A DNA stretch of 14,708 nucleotides from Prevotellaceae bacterium (GCA_031257655.1 JAIROF010000028.1:1-14708), one strand, 5' to 3'. Positions 1 through 7,320 are shown, counted from the first letter of the stretch. Translations and numbers: made by a program. Notes: generated from the sequence alone by a model not told the origin.

Positions 1-16
1 GTGGTATTTTTCCAAC

Positions 17-92
17 CACAAAGGAACAAAGTTCACAAAGATTTCACAAAGTGTGTTTTTGTAGTTGTTTTTTTAACGGAAAGGTCACAAAG
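17..92. repeat. CACAAAG-type short direct repeats
   Basis: The heptamer CACAAAG, or AACAAAG in one copy, occurs at 17-23, 25-31, 34-40, 45-51 and 86-92. Spacing between the first four is irregular (8, 9 and 11 bases between starts). On the minus strand it reads CTTTGTG. No gene overlaps it. From memory, such CTTTGTG strings are frequent in intergenic DNA of Bacteroidota, so this is probably a common intergenic repeat and not a local regulatory site. Confidence 0.5.
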
Positions 93-121
93 GGTACCTG
101 AGTAGCTACAAAAAAATTAAT

Positions 122-207
122 GGGAACAACCTCTAAAAACCCCAAAATTAAGGTAAGGCTTGCGGCTGAGGCAAAAACCTTGTTTTTTGGGTTTTTTAGA
201 GGTTCCC
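122..207. repeat. Long imperfect inverted repeat
   Basis: The left arm at 122-143 begins GGGAAC and continues through CCTCTAAAAA and a C-run. The right arm at 189-207 is its near-complementary partner (GGG, a T-run, AGAGG, TTCCC). A bulge of about three bases in the left arm and one base in the A-tract break the pairing. The A/T-rich inner parts (around 144-153 and 178-188) could extend the stem. It could be a transcript-end structure or a small mobile palindrome; there is no transposase nearby. Confidence 0.5.
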
Positions 208-275
208 TTGAAAATAGCGCTTGCGGCCTGTAACTCTTCGGATGAGCAGGCTGCTTTTTGCCAAAAACAAGGGAT

Positions 276-300
276 AAAAACGGGGGGTAGCCCCTGTTTT
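276..300 (-). terminator. Probable intrinsic terminator of tRNA-Ser
   Basis: Read on the minus strand, AAAAC and GGGG on one side pair with CCCC and GTTTT on the other, around a short C-rich loop and with one mismatch. The U-tract forms the descending arm and its end. It lies about 45 bases beyond the 3' end of the tRNA, where a terminator is expected. Confidence 0.45.
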
Positions 301-344
301 AGTCCCCCGCGACAACGCAAATCGCTGAAAATCAAGGTTTGCTG

Positions 345-432
345 CGGAGAGAATGGGATTCGAACCCATGAAGCCCTTTTGGAGCTTACACACTTTCCAG
401 GCGTGCGCCATCGACCACTCGGCCATCTCTCC
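345..432 (-). tRNA. tRNA-Ser (anticodon GGA)
   Basis: The minus strand folds as a class II tRNA of 88 bases including the discriminator. The acceptor stem is perfect (GGAGAGA with TCTCTCC). The anticodon stem CACGC/GTGTG, with one G-T pair, encloses the loop CTGGAAA, which places GGA at positions 34-36. A long variable arm (AAGCTCC...) follows, as in serine tRNAs, and the T arm carries GGGTTCGAATCCC. The discriminator base is G, as expected for serine. CCA is not encoded. It reads UCC and UCU codons. A -7 promoter box lies 60 bases upstream and a terminator-like hairpin lies downstream, so it appears to be a single-gene transcript. Confidence 0.97.
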
Positions 433-455
433 ATTACGGTTGTGCGCTTCTGCAG

Positions 456-476
456 GCGTAGCGCATCGCGCTACGC
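456..476. repeat. Perfect 9-bp hairpin in tRNA leader
   Basis: GCGTAGCGC (456-464) and GCGCTACGC (468-476) are perfect complements around a 3-base loop. The hairpin sits between the predicted start of transcription for tRNA-Ser and the tRNA itself, so it would be in the pre-tRNA leader. It lacks a following T-run on the minus strand, so it is not a standard terminator for the GH88 gene upstream. Confidence 0.6.
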
Positions 477-491
477 GCTCGCAAGCGCGGG

Positions 492-499
492 CAAAGGTA
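492..499 (-). promoter_or_regulatory. -7 promoter box for tRNA-Ser
   Basis: On the minus strand the sequence is TACCTTTG, a perfect match to the Bacteroidota -7 consensus TAnnTTTG. It is 60 bases upstream of the tRNA 5' end. No convincing -33 TTTG box is visible about 20 bases further upstream, where the sequence is A/T-rich. Confidence 0.55.
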
Positions 500-548
500 A
501 GGTTTTTTTATCAGACATAAAAATTTTTGTCTTCACCTGCGCTAACGC

Positions 549-1871
549 TCACTTGCCGAGCAGCTGCCGGTAGCGCAGCAGCGCCTCCAAAAAGTAGTAA
601 TCGGCGTACACCAGCGGCACATCGATTTCGCTGCCGTGCGGGATGCTGCCTACGCAGTGCTTGATGATAAAGCTGGCGTTCTCCCCCAGGCCGGCTTTGT
701 AGGCGTCTGAGGCCAAGCTGTGCAGCATGGCCACGGCAGCGGTGAGGTAGGCCTCGCTCTTGGTGTGCGCGTACAGCTCAAAGAGCGCAGAGGACACAAT
801 GGCGCCCGCCGAAGCGTCGCGGTAGCGCGCAATGGGGAACTCGTCCGGCGACACGGGGAAGGCGCTTGTGCGGTCGGGCCACGTGGCCACGTAGCCTTCC
901 TGCTGAGCGTTGAAGTCCCAGTAGGGAATTTTGTCGGCGGGGAGGTTGGGATGGCTAAGGAAAAAGTCCGCCATCTTTTTTGCCGTCTCCAGATACGCTT
1001 TATCGCCCGTTTCGCGGTACATCATGGTAAACCCGTAAATGCCCCACGCCTGCCCGCGCGACCAGGTGGAGCCGTCGCTCCAGCCCTGGGCGGTGGTTTT
1101 GCTTTCCACTTCGCCCGTTTGCGGGTCGTAGCTAACCACGTGGTAGGTGCTGTAGTCGGGGCGGAGGTGGTTTTTTAGCGTCGTGTTGGCGTGGGTTACG
1201 GCAATGTGCCGGAACTTTTCGGCTTCGGCCTTGCTGCTCGTTGCCTTTGCCGCCCACATGAGCAGCTCGAGGTTCATCATGTTGTCTATGATGACCGGAT
1301 ATTGCCTCACCTTGCCGTCCCACGATTTGTTGGTTTCCCACGACTTAATGCAGCGCGTTTTTTCGCTGTAGCGCGTGCACAGGGAGCTGGCGCCCCGAAT
1401 GAGAATATCCCTGTAGGCAGCCGTTTCGCCGGGCGCCAGGCGGTAGCCGTTGCCGAAGCTGCAGTACATCATGAAGCCCAGGTCGTGGTTGCCGGTGTAG
1501 GTCTTCAGCGGCTCGAGCGAAATGGTCCATGCTTTTGCCTTCTGCTTGAACAGCTCGTCGCGGCTCAGCTCGTACAGGTACCAGAGGTTGCCCGGAAAGA
1601 AGCCGCTCGTCCAGTCGTACATGTTGGTGGAGGCCAGCAAACCGCTTTTGGCAATGGTGCGGGGGTAGCGCTCCTTTACCAGATTGGCGTCGACAGCCTG
1701 CACCATCTCCTTTGCTTGCGCTACGGCAAACCGGATGTTGCTTTCAACAAAGGCGCGCTCTTTTTCCCTATCCAAAGAGGCAAGGCCCGGCTGCGCCTGC
1801 ACGCGGTAAAGCGGCATGGCGAAAATGGCCGATAGAAAAATCGCCCGAATAAGCGTTACGTTGAATTTCAT
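549..1871 (-). CDS. Secreted GH88 unsaturated glucuronyl hydrolase
   Basis: This 440-residue protein belongs to glycoside hydrolase family 88, which removes the unsaturated uronic acid left on oligosaccharides after polysaccharide lyase cleavage. Residues 1-27 look like a signal peptide (basic start, hydrophobic core, end near AQA), so it is exported, probably to the periplasm. The family's two catalytic aspartates are visible: D130 in NHDLGF and D196 in IIDNMMNLELL, which align with Asp88 and Asp149 of the Bacillus enzyme. RGQAWGIYGF (272-281) and the C-terminal ARYRDASAGAI region are also typical. Length is slightly above the cytosolic members because of the signal peptide. No lyase, SusC/SusD or sulfatase gene is adjacent, so its polysaccharide cannot be named. 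It diverges from trkA and has its own -7 box and a repeat-rich leader. Confidence 0.93.
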   Translation of the reverse strand: MKFNVTLIRAIFLSAIFAMPLYRVQAQPGLASLDREKERAFVESNIRFAVAQAKEMVQAVDANLVKERYPRTIAKSGLLASTNMYDWTSGFFPGNLWYLYELSRDELFKQKAKAWTISLEPLKTYTGNHDLGFMMYCSFGNGYRLAPGETAAYRDILIRGASSLCTRYSEKTRCIKSWETNKSWDGKVRQYPVIIDNMMNLELLMWAAKATSSKAEAEKFRHIAVTHANTTLKNHLRPDYSTYHVVSYDPQTGEVESKTTAQGWSDGSTWSRGQAWGIYGFTMMYRETGDKAYLETAKKMADFFLSHPNLPADKIPYWDFNAQQEGYVATWPDRTSAFPVSPDEFPIARYRDASAGAIVSSALFELYAHTKSEAYLTAAVAMLHSLASDAYKAGLGENASFIIKHCVGSIPHGSEIDVPLVYADYYFLEALLRYRQLLGK

Positions 1872-1874
1872 AGA

Positions 1875-1937
1875 TAGAAAGATGCTGTTTTGAATTTCGT
1901 AGAAAGATGCTATTTTCGTAGAAAGATGCTATTTTTT
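1875..1937 (-). repeat. Triple AGCATCTTTCTA repeat in GH88 leader
   Basis: On the minus strand AGCATCTTTCTA occurs three times between the predicted promoter and the ATG of the GH88 gene. Two copies form part of a 19-base tandem unit that also includes CGAAAAT; the third is 25 bases away, just before the start codon. The copies end immediately upstream of ATG. They could be an operator, a leader-RNA element or products of slippage. Confidence 0.7.
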
Positions 1938-1946
1938 TATTGCCTG

Positions 1947-1954
1947 CAAATATA
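1947..1954 (-). promoter_or_regulatory. -7 promoter box for GH88 gene
   Basis: The minus strand reads TATATTTG, a perfect TAnnTTTG match, 75 bases upstream of the ATG. No clear -33 box is visible. It is the only perfect match I found in the divergent region on this strand. Confidence 0.5.
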
Positions 1955-2058
1955 ATACTTTTTTGCTCATTCCCGCAGGCAGGCCGCAAAATGGCGCCTC
2001 AAAAAAAATCAGCCCATAATTTACTGCCCTGGGTGTGACAACTACCGAGTATCTGAGC

Positions 2059-2066
2059 TATCTTTG
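2059..2066 (+). promoter_or_regulatory. -7 promoter box for trkA
   Basis: TATCTTTG matches the Bacteroidota -7 consensus exactly and lies 25 bases upstream of the trkA ATG, giving a leader of about 20 bases. A -33 element is not clear; TGTGAC near 2033 is only a weak candidate. Confidence 0.6.
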
Positions 2067-2091
2067 CAGGGAACAAAAAACATAGTGATTC

Positions 2092-3432
2092 ATGAACATT
2101 ATTATTGCCGGCGCCGGCGAGGTGGGCACGCACCTCTCCAAGCTGCTGTCTGAGGACAGCCACAGCATTACGGTTATAGACCCCAGCGAGGATCGGCTTC
2201 GCGCCGTAGCATCGGGCACCGATGTGGTGACGGTGCAGGGCAGCACCACATCGCTCGAGGTGCTGGAAAGAGCCAGCACCCGCCGGGCCGACCTGCTCAT
2301 TGCCGTTACCCCCAGCGAGGATACCAACATTGTAACCTGCATGCTGGGGAAAAAAATGGGCGCCAAGCAAACGATTGCGCGCATAGACCACAACGAATAC
2401 CTCGACATCGAAAACCGCAGCACGTTTACCCACGCCGGCATAGACAACATGTTCTACCCCGAAAAGATTGCGGCAACGGAAATCGTGAACCTGATAGGCC
2501 AAACCAGCACGTCGGAGTACATCGAATTTGCCAACGGCAAGCTGGTGATGATGGTGCTCAAGCTGGATGAGAGCGCGCCCGTTGTCGGCAAAACGATTGC
2601 CGAAGCCACGTTTGACATGAAGAAGCTGGAGTTTCGCGTTATCGCCATTAGCCGCGACGAAAAGACCATCATCCCGCACCGCTTTGATACGCTCGAGCCC
2701 GGCGACCGGCTCTACATGATGACCACGCGCAGCGGCGTGAGCGGCATGCTGGAGTTTTCGGGCAAGGAAAATGTGGAGGTGCACAACCTAATTATCCTTG
2801 GCGGCAGCCGCATCGGAACAAAGGTTGCCGCGTCGCTCGACCGGCGGCTGAACATCAAAATCATTGAGCAGCAAAGAGAGCGCTGCATCAGCTTAGCCGA
2901 AATGTTCAAAAATGCCATGGTTATTAACGGCGACGGGCGCAACGCCGACCTGCTCCTCGAAGAAGGGCTGCAAAAAACCGACGCCTTTGTCGCCGTTACG
3001 GGCAGCTCCGAAACAAACATCCTGGCCTGCCTGCTGGCCAAGCAGGCGGGCGTGCAGCGAACCATTGCCGAAGTCGAAAACCTCAACTACATACAGCTGG
3101 CGGAAAGCATCGGCATCAACACCATCATCAACAAAAAGCTGATTACCGCAGGACACATCTTTAAGTTTACCCAGCATACCGGCATTCAGTCGGTGAAGTA
3201 CCTCACCGGCTGCGACGCCGAAGCGCTCGAGTTCGTGGCAAAGCCCGGATGCAAGGCATGCAAAACAACCGTAAGAGACCTGGACTTTCCCAAAAACGCC
3301 ATCATTGGCGGCATCGTGCGCGGCGGCAGGGCGGCCATCGCCACCGGCGCTACCCAAATCAAGGCCAACGACCACGTAATCGTATTCGCCTTAGACGTAG
3401 ACGCCGCAGACATCGGCGAATTCTTTTCCTGA
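2092..3432 (+). CDS. trkA: TrkA, potassium uptake regulatory subunit
   Basis: This 446-residue cytosolic protein is the nucleotide-binding gating subunit of Trk potassium transporters; it binds NAD(H) or similar ligands and controls the membrane pore TrkH/TrkG. It has the duplicated RCK layout. The first Rossmann domain starts with GAGEVG (7-12) and an acidic D30 at the end of strand 2, followed by a first RCK-C region (about 140-222). The second Rossmann domain has GGSRIG (237-242) and E259, followed by a second RCK-C (about 365-446). Length fits the family (about 450-460). The start is supported by a promoter box 25 bases upstream. The pore gene trkH is not next to it: the downstream neighbour is on the opposite strand. 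So the partner must be encoded elsewhere or beyond this window. Confidence 0.95.
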   Translation: MNIIIAGAGEVGTHLSKLLSEDSHSITVIDPSEDRLRAVASGTDVVTVQGSTTSLEVLERASTRRADLLIAVTPSEDTNIVTCMLGKKMGAKQTIARIDHNEYLDIENRSTFTHAGIDNMFYPEKIAATEIVNLIGQTSTSEYIEFANGKLVMMVLKLDESAPVVGKTIAEATFDMKKLEFRVIAISRDEKTIIPHRFDTLEPGDRLYMMTTRSGVSGMLEFSGKENVEVHNLIILGGSRIGTKVAASLDRRLNIKIIEQQRERCISLAEMFKNAMVINGDGRNADLLLEEGLQKTDAFVAVTGSSETNILACLLAKQAGVQRTIAEVENLNYIQLAESIGINTIINKKLITAGHIFKFTQHTGIQSVKYLTGCDAEALEFVAKPGCKACKTTVRDLDFPKNAIIGGIVRGGRAAIATGATQIKANDHVIVFALDVDAADIGEFFS

Positions 3433-3455
3433 CAAGGACGGTGATTTTGAATATT

Positions 3456-3522
3456 GAGGCGCGAAGCACAAAGCGCGAGGACGCACGCCGTGCGCCGCTA
3501 CAGCGCCTGCAATCCGCGCCTC
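3456..3522. repeat. Inverted repeat between convergent genes
   Basis: GAGGCGCG (3456-3463) and CGCGCCTC (3515-3522) are perfect complements and enclose a smaller hairpin GCAC-gcc-GTGC around 3483-3493. The location between the stop codons of trkA and the PorE-like gene suggests a transcription-end structure, but there is no T-run on either side. Confidence 0.4.
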
Positions 3523-3532
3523 GCGTAATGCC

Positions 3533-3567
3533 GCATTCTGCATTCTGCATTCTGCATTCTGCATTCC
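3533..3567. repeat. Heptamer tandem repeat GCATTCT x5
   Basis: Five head-to-tail 7-base units lie at 3533, 3540, 3547, 3554 and 3561. The first four are GCATTCT and the last is GCATTCC. The array is purely intergenic, ending 10 bases before the stop codon of the PorE-like gene on the other strand. Confidence 0.9.
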
Positions 3568-3576
3568 GCCTCCCCC

Positions 3577-5808
3577 CTACTTTATCTCCAGAATTTTAAT
3601 TTCGGTGCGCCGGTTTTTGGCGTGCTGCTTTTCGGTTTTGGCTTTTTTGACCAGCGGCTTTGTTGGGCCGTAGCCTTTGGGTACTATCCGGTTTCGTCGG
3701 ATTCCCTTTTTGACGAGGTAGGCTACGCACGCCTCCGCCCGCCGCTGCGAGAGCGCCATGTTGCCCTGCAAGCTTCCCCGCGAATCGGTATGGGAGCTGA
3801 GCTCAATCCGCACGTCGGCGTTCATCTCCATGAACTTTACCACCTTGTCGAGCGCCTTAAAGGCCGCCTTTTTGAGGTTTGCCTTCCCGTAGTCGTAGTA
3901 CACGTTCTCCACGCTAAAGGTGCTTCCGCTCGCTAAGGGGTCGAGCGGGAGGAGGATGCGGATGCTTTCGCCCGGCTTGATTTTCCCGACGGAGATGTGC
4001 TCCGCCCTTGAGGGCAAAAAGCCCAACGCCTCGGAGGTGAGGGTGTAGGCGGCGCCGGGCGTCACCGGGAAGTAGGCTTTTCCGGCGCCGTCGGCGAAGA
4101 GGTAGCGCGCCTTGCCGGTCTTGGCGTCAAGGAGCGTGAGCTGCGCATTCACCACGGGCGCGGAGTCTGCCCGGCTTACTGCGGTGATGGTCAGCAGGTA
4201 CTTTTCGGTCGGCACGGGCGCAATCTTGGCCGGCGGAGAAAGGCGCCTGAAGGAGTAGATGTCGTCGGCGCCGCAGCCGCCCTGGCGGTTGGAGGAGAAT
4301 AGCCCCTCCGCTTGGGAGCCCGGAAGGAAAACGAGCGAAAAGTCGTCGCAGCTGGTGTTGAGCGGCGCCCGGAGGTTTTCGACGGAGGTCCACGCGCCGG
4401 GCTTGCCGGTAGCCCTGAAGAGGTCGAGCCCGCCCAGCCCCGGATGGCCGTCGGAGCTGAAGTAAAGCGTGTGGTCGCCGTCCAGCGTGGGGAACAGCTC
4501 CTCCCTTGGGGTGTTGATGGCGCTCCCCAGGTTCTGGGGCTTCCCCCAGTCCCCGTTGGCGCCGAGCTCGCACCTAAAGATGTCGTGCCCGCCCAGCGTG
4601 CCCGGCATGTTCGACGAAAAGTAAAGGGTGCGCCCGTCGGCGGATATGCAGGGGTGCCCAGCGGAGTAGGCGCTGCGGTTGTTGTAGGGAAAGAGGGCGG
4701 GCGCGCTCCAGCCGTCCTTCTCCTTGCAGGAAATCATCAGGCCTACGTGGCTCACCCCGCTCGCGGAGGGCTTGTCAAAAAGCTCCGAAAAGCAGAAGTA
4801 GATGGTATTCCCGTCGGGGGTAAAGCAGCAAGGCCCGGAGTGCTCGCCGGTGTTGAGCGGCACGGGCAGGATGAGGGGCGCTGTCCACACGTAGCTGCCC
4901 ACCATGCCGCTGCCGTAGCTGGGCTTGTCTTTTTGCCGGCTGGAGAGGTACATGTTGAGGTAGGGTCGCCCCGTGCCGCCGTATATTTTCCGCTTTTTGT
5001 CCCGCCGCTTTTCCTGCCGGCGGTGCGCTTTTTCGCGCTGCGCCCTGCGCTTTACCCTGTTGGCGGCGGACAAAAGGCGGTCGTACCGGTCGCCGTCGTA
5101 CACAGAGTGCGCCACGTTGGCCGGCGGCTTGGTGTTGATCCGGAAAAACTTCACCAGGCTGGTCGGGTCTTGCGCGCTGCGCAGCTGCTGCTGCACGGCA
5201 GCGTCGTTGCCCACCCCCTGCAGGGCGGCAACGCTTGCCGCTACCTCGCGCTGGTCGGTAGCCGCGTAGCCAACGGGGCGGTCGGACGTGAAAACGATGT
5301 AGTCGTCGTACACGGCTGCGGCAAACTCGGAGTATCGCGTATTGATGCACCGCTCGTTGTTGACGGAAAAGAAGGGCGGGCGCCTGGCAATGGCGTGCGC
5401 GCTGTCGCACAAAAAGATGCGCTCTCGGGCAACGAAGGGGTCTCCGCCGAGCGTGGCGAAGGTAGCGTAGGCCTGCTGCGCTTCGCTGTACTTCCCAACG
5501 AACATGAGCACGTCGCCAAAGCTGCGGTAGGCCTCGTCCGGGCAGTCGGGGTAGCCGGAGGCCTGGCGGTAGTACGCTTCGGCGTCGGCGTAGCTGCGCA
5601 GCTTGACGCTGATGGTGGCCAAGTCCAGCACCGACTCTACGCTCGACCGCTTGCGGTCTATCTCGCGGTACAGCGCCAGCGCCTTTTGGTATTCGCCGGC
5701 GGCCACCAGCTCTTCCGCCTGCCTGCGCTCAATGACCTGCGCCAGCGCTACGCTACAGGTCAGCGCGAACAGCAAGAGCAGCGGCATCCTTTTCAAAATG
5801 GTATTCAT
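3577..5808 (-). CDS. PorE-like OmpA-family protein (TPR/propeller/CRD/OmpA)
   Basis: Starting at 5808 gives 743 residues with a signal peptide (MNTILKRMPLLLLF..., cleavage near ALAQ). A start 10 codons upstream is possible but would place extra residues before the signal peptide. Domains in order: helical TPR-like repeats (about 25-130); a WD40-like/PD40 propeller (about 155-520) with repeated LYFSS and GGxDIF motifs such as GGHDIFRC and GGLDLFRA; a carboxypeptidase-regulatory-like fold (about 535-615); and a C-terminal OmpA peptidoglycan-binding domain (about 630-743) with HTDSRG, LSQRRAE and NRRTEI. This order is that described for PorE of the Porphyromonas type IX secretion system, a periplasmic link between peptidoglycan and the outer membrane. 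No good lipobox is seen, unlike a typical lipoprotein. Residues 251-274 form a very basic insert inside the propeller region. It follows a porP/sprF gene, 89 bases away. Many Bacteroidota carry several such paralogues, so it may not be the core T9SS copy. Confidence 0.87.
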   Translation of the reverse strand: MNTILKRMPLLLLFALTCSVALAQVIERRQAEELVAAGEYQKALALYREIDRKRSSVESVLDLATISVKLRSYADAEAYYRQASGYPDCPDEAYRSFGDVLMFVGKYSEAQQAYATFATLGGDPFVARERIFLCDSAHAIARRPPFFSVNNERCINTRYSEFAAAVYDDYIVFTSDRPVGYAATDQREVAASVAALQGVGNDAAVQQQLRSAQDPTSLVKFFRINTKPPANVAHSVYDGDRYDRLLSAANRVKRRAQREKAHRRQEKRRDKKRKIYGGTGRPYLNMYLSSRQKDKPSYGSGMVGSYVWTAPLILPVPLNTGEHSGPCCFTPDGNTIYFCFSELFDKPSASGVSHVGLMISCKEKDGWSAPALFPYNNRSAYSAGHPCISADGRTLYFSSNMPGTLGGHDIFRCELGANGDWGKPQNLGSAINTPREELFPTLDGDHTLYFSSDGHPGLGGLDLFRATGKPGAWTSVENLRAPLNTSCDDFSLVFLPGSQAEGLFSSNRQGGCGADDIYSFRRLSPPAKIAPVPTEKYLLTITAVSRADSAPVVNAQLTLLDAKTGKARYLFADGAGKAYFPVTPGAAYTLTSEALGFLPSRAEHISVGKIKPGESIRILLPLDPLASGSTFSVENVYYDYGKANLKKAAFKALDKVVKFMEMNADVRIELSSHTDSRGSLQGNMALSQRRAEACVAYLVKKGIRRNRIVPKGYGPTKPLVKKAKTEKQHAKNRRTEIKILEIK

Positions 5809-5897
5809 GGCAAAAATATTTAAGGTTACGAATTTCACCGCCGCCGCGCGCAGGCGTCAGGAGTTGCCAACGCGCCGGATACGCCATCTGCTAACGC

Positions 5898-6875
5898 CTA
5901 AAAGTAGCGCGGCGTAAGCACGCGCTGCACCTTTTTCCCCATGGTAAAGCCCAGCATGACCTCGTGGGTGTGGAGCGTTACCTGGTTGAGCGAGTTGAGC
6001 GGAAAGTCGTAGGCGTAGCCAACGTACAGGTTGTCGGAAACAAAGATCTCTGCCAAAAAGGTGAGGGCGTTGAGCGAGCTGTAGAAGGCTTCGCCCCTTA
6101 CGGTCTTGTTCAGCCTTGATTTCAGGGGGATTCCGTTGCGCCAGAGGAGCCCCAGCCACACCGCATCCTGCATCATGAGGAAGACGTTGAGGTCTACGCT
6201 GGGCTGCATCACGAAATCGTCCTTGTAGAAGATGGAGGGCTTGAGGAGGTAGCGCGGGTTGATGGGAACAAGCGTTGCCGCCGTGAGGTAGAGCTGCGGA
6301 TGCTTTTGCACCAGCTTGTAATCCTTCCACAGCTCTGCGCCCGACAAGCCCAGGGAAAAATGCTTGTGGTCCAAAAATATCCCCACGTTGAAGTCGGGGC
6401 GGAAGATGGGGGCGCCAAGCAGCCCGCTCGCCAGCAGCGGGTCGCTGCTGTCGTTGAGGCGCACCATGTTTTCGTCGAGGCTCAGCTGCGTCAGCCCGAT
6501 GGAAAGCCCAAAGGCAAGGCGCGTGCCCTGCTTGTCGAGCAGAACGCGGTAGGCGTAGTCCGAAAAAAACGACAGCGTCTGCTGCACGCCTACCTTGTCG
6601 CTCATGATGTGACCGCCTATGCCCAGCAGGTTGTTCAGCATGGAGCCGTCTACCAGCAGCGAAATGGTCGTTGGCGCTCCCTCTATGTTGGCCCACTGGT
6701 TGCGGTACAGCACTGTGGAGTTAAACTTTTCCTTGTAGCCGGCGTACGCCGGGTTGAGCACCAAACCGTTAAAGGCGTACTGGCTAAAGACAACTCCCTG
6801 CTGCGCTCGGCTCGACTCGGCGTAGAGCAGCGCACAGGCAAGTAGCAGAAATGATCGCAAATAACACGTTCCCAT
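5898..6875 (-). CDS. PorP/SprF family outer-membrane protein (T9SS-associated)
   Basis: The protein is 325 residues from the ATG at 6875. This start gives a clean signal peptide (MGTCYLRSFLLLACALLYAESSRAQ); a longer frame begins 34 codons upstream but its extra residues do not look like coding sequence. The mature part starts with the family signature QYAFNGLVLNPAYAG (NPAYAG at 41-46) and continues with RNQW (58-61), then alternating beta-strand sequence to an aromatic C-terminus (RYF), as expected for an outer-membrane barrel. PorP/SprF proteins belong to or assist the type IX secretion system, for example SprF in export of the SprB adhesin. It is the first gene of a pair with the PorE-like gene downstream. 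No cargo protein with a T9SS C-terminal domain lies next to it, so its client is unknown. No -7 box is evident in front of it. Confidence 0.92.
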   Translation of the reverse strand: MGTCYLRSFLLLACALLYAESSRAQQGVVFSQYAFNGLVLNPAYAGYKEKFNSTVLYRNQWANIEGAPTTISLLVDGSMLNNLLGIGGHIMSDKVGVQQTLSFFSDYAYRVLLDKQGTRLAFGLSIGLTQLSLDENMVRLNDSSDPLLASGLLGAPIFRPDFNVGIFLDHKHFSLGLSGAELWKDYKLVQKHPQLYLTAATLVPINPRYLLKPSIFYKDDFVMQPSVDLNVFLMMQDAVWLGLLWRNGIPLKSRLNKTVRGEAFYSSLNALTFLAEIFVSDNLYVGYAYDFPLNSLNQVTLHTHEVMLGFTMGKKVQRVLTPRYF

Positions 6876-7202
6876 GTGATGTGTAAAAATCAATCGATAA
6901 ATTCTTCTTAATGGCGGCGTCACGCGCTGCATGACGATAGCTCTACCATGATGGCTGAGAAATGGTTGCGGTATCAAATCATCCCCATGCTGCGGGGGGA
7001 CGCTGCCTGCTTTAGCTTAGTAAGGTGTACGCATAGTGGAAGTTTTGGCTGCACCTATAAAACGGATTGAAGGATTTTTAATTTCTTTTTTAATGTTAAA
7101 TAACGCTTATTCACAGTTAAAATCTATAAATATACAGCCGCTGTTGTTTTTTAACCAATTGAAAATTAAAAAAAAAGCCTTCCGCCATGAAGTGCGCGCG
7201 CT

Positions 7203-7294
7203 GCGCAAATATGTCCACGAATTGCGCAAATGTCCACGAATTGCGCAAAGCGCAAATGCTCGCGGATGGCGCAAATCTCCCCAAGCTGCGCAAA
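7203..7294. repeat. Iteron-like 19-bp repeat array, GCGCAAA core
   Basis: GCGCAAA starts at 7203, 7224, 7243, 7250, 7269 and 7288, that is with steps of 21, 19, 7, 19 and 19 bases. The best conserved unit is the 19-mer GCGCAAATGTCCACGAATT; the later units diverge after GCGCAAAT. The last copy ends 18 bases before the priA -7 box. It could bind a regulator or be a selfish or slippage repeat. Confidence 0.85.
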
Positions 7295-7312
7295 TGTCCC
7301 CAAAAAAAAGCC

Positions 7313-7320
7313 TACCTTTG
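7313..7320 (+). promoter_or_regulatory. -7 promoter box for priA
   Basis: TACCTTTG is a perfect TAnnTTTG match 29 bases upstream of the proposed TTG start. It implies that transcription starts near 7327. That argues against the longer reading frame starting at 7230, which would begin upstream of the promoter. Confidence 0.65.

Larger units (their letters stand above)
1..344. other. Non-coding left end with repeats
   Basis: No convincing gene lies here. Short open frames exist on both strands but they run through the tRNA gene and the repeats and show no protein family. The stretch holds five copies of (C/A)ACAAAG (starting at 17, 25, 34, 45 and 86), a long imperfect inverted repeat (122-207) and a terminator-like hairpin (276-300). 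It is the 3' flank of the minus-strand tRNA-Ser gene. The window edge cuts whatever lies further left. Confidence 0.6.

Noticed and set aside
160..573. A 137-codon plus-strand frame
   Set aside because: It reads straight through tRNA-Ser on the other strand and into the 3' end of the GH88 gene.
4312..5823. A 503-codon open frame antisense to the PorE-like gene
   Set aside because: It lies wholly opposite a well-supported gene, is rich in A, G, V and R as expected for an antisense shadow in GC-rich DNA, and shows no domain.
6876..6977. N-terminal extension of the PorP protein by 34 residues
   Set aside because: The extension would bury the signal peptide, which must be at the N-terminus of an outer-membrane protein.
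7203..7294. CRISPR array
   Set aside because: The cores are 7-8 bases with 19-base period and no unique spacers of 30 bases or more; no cas genes are present.
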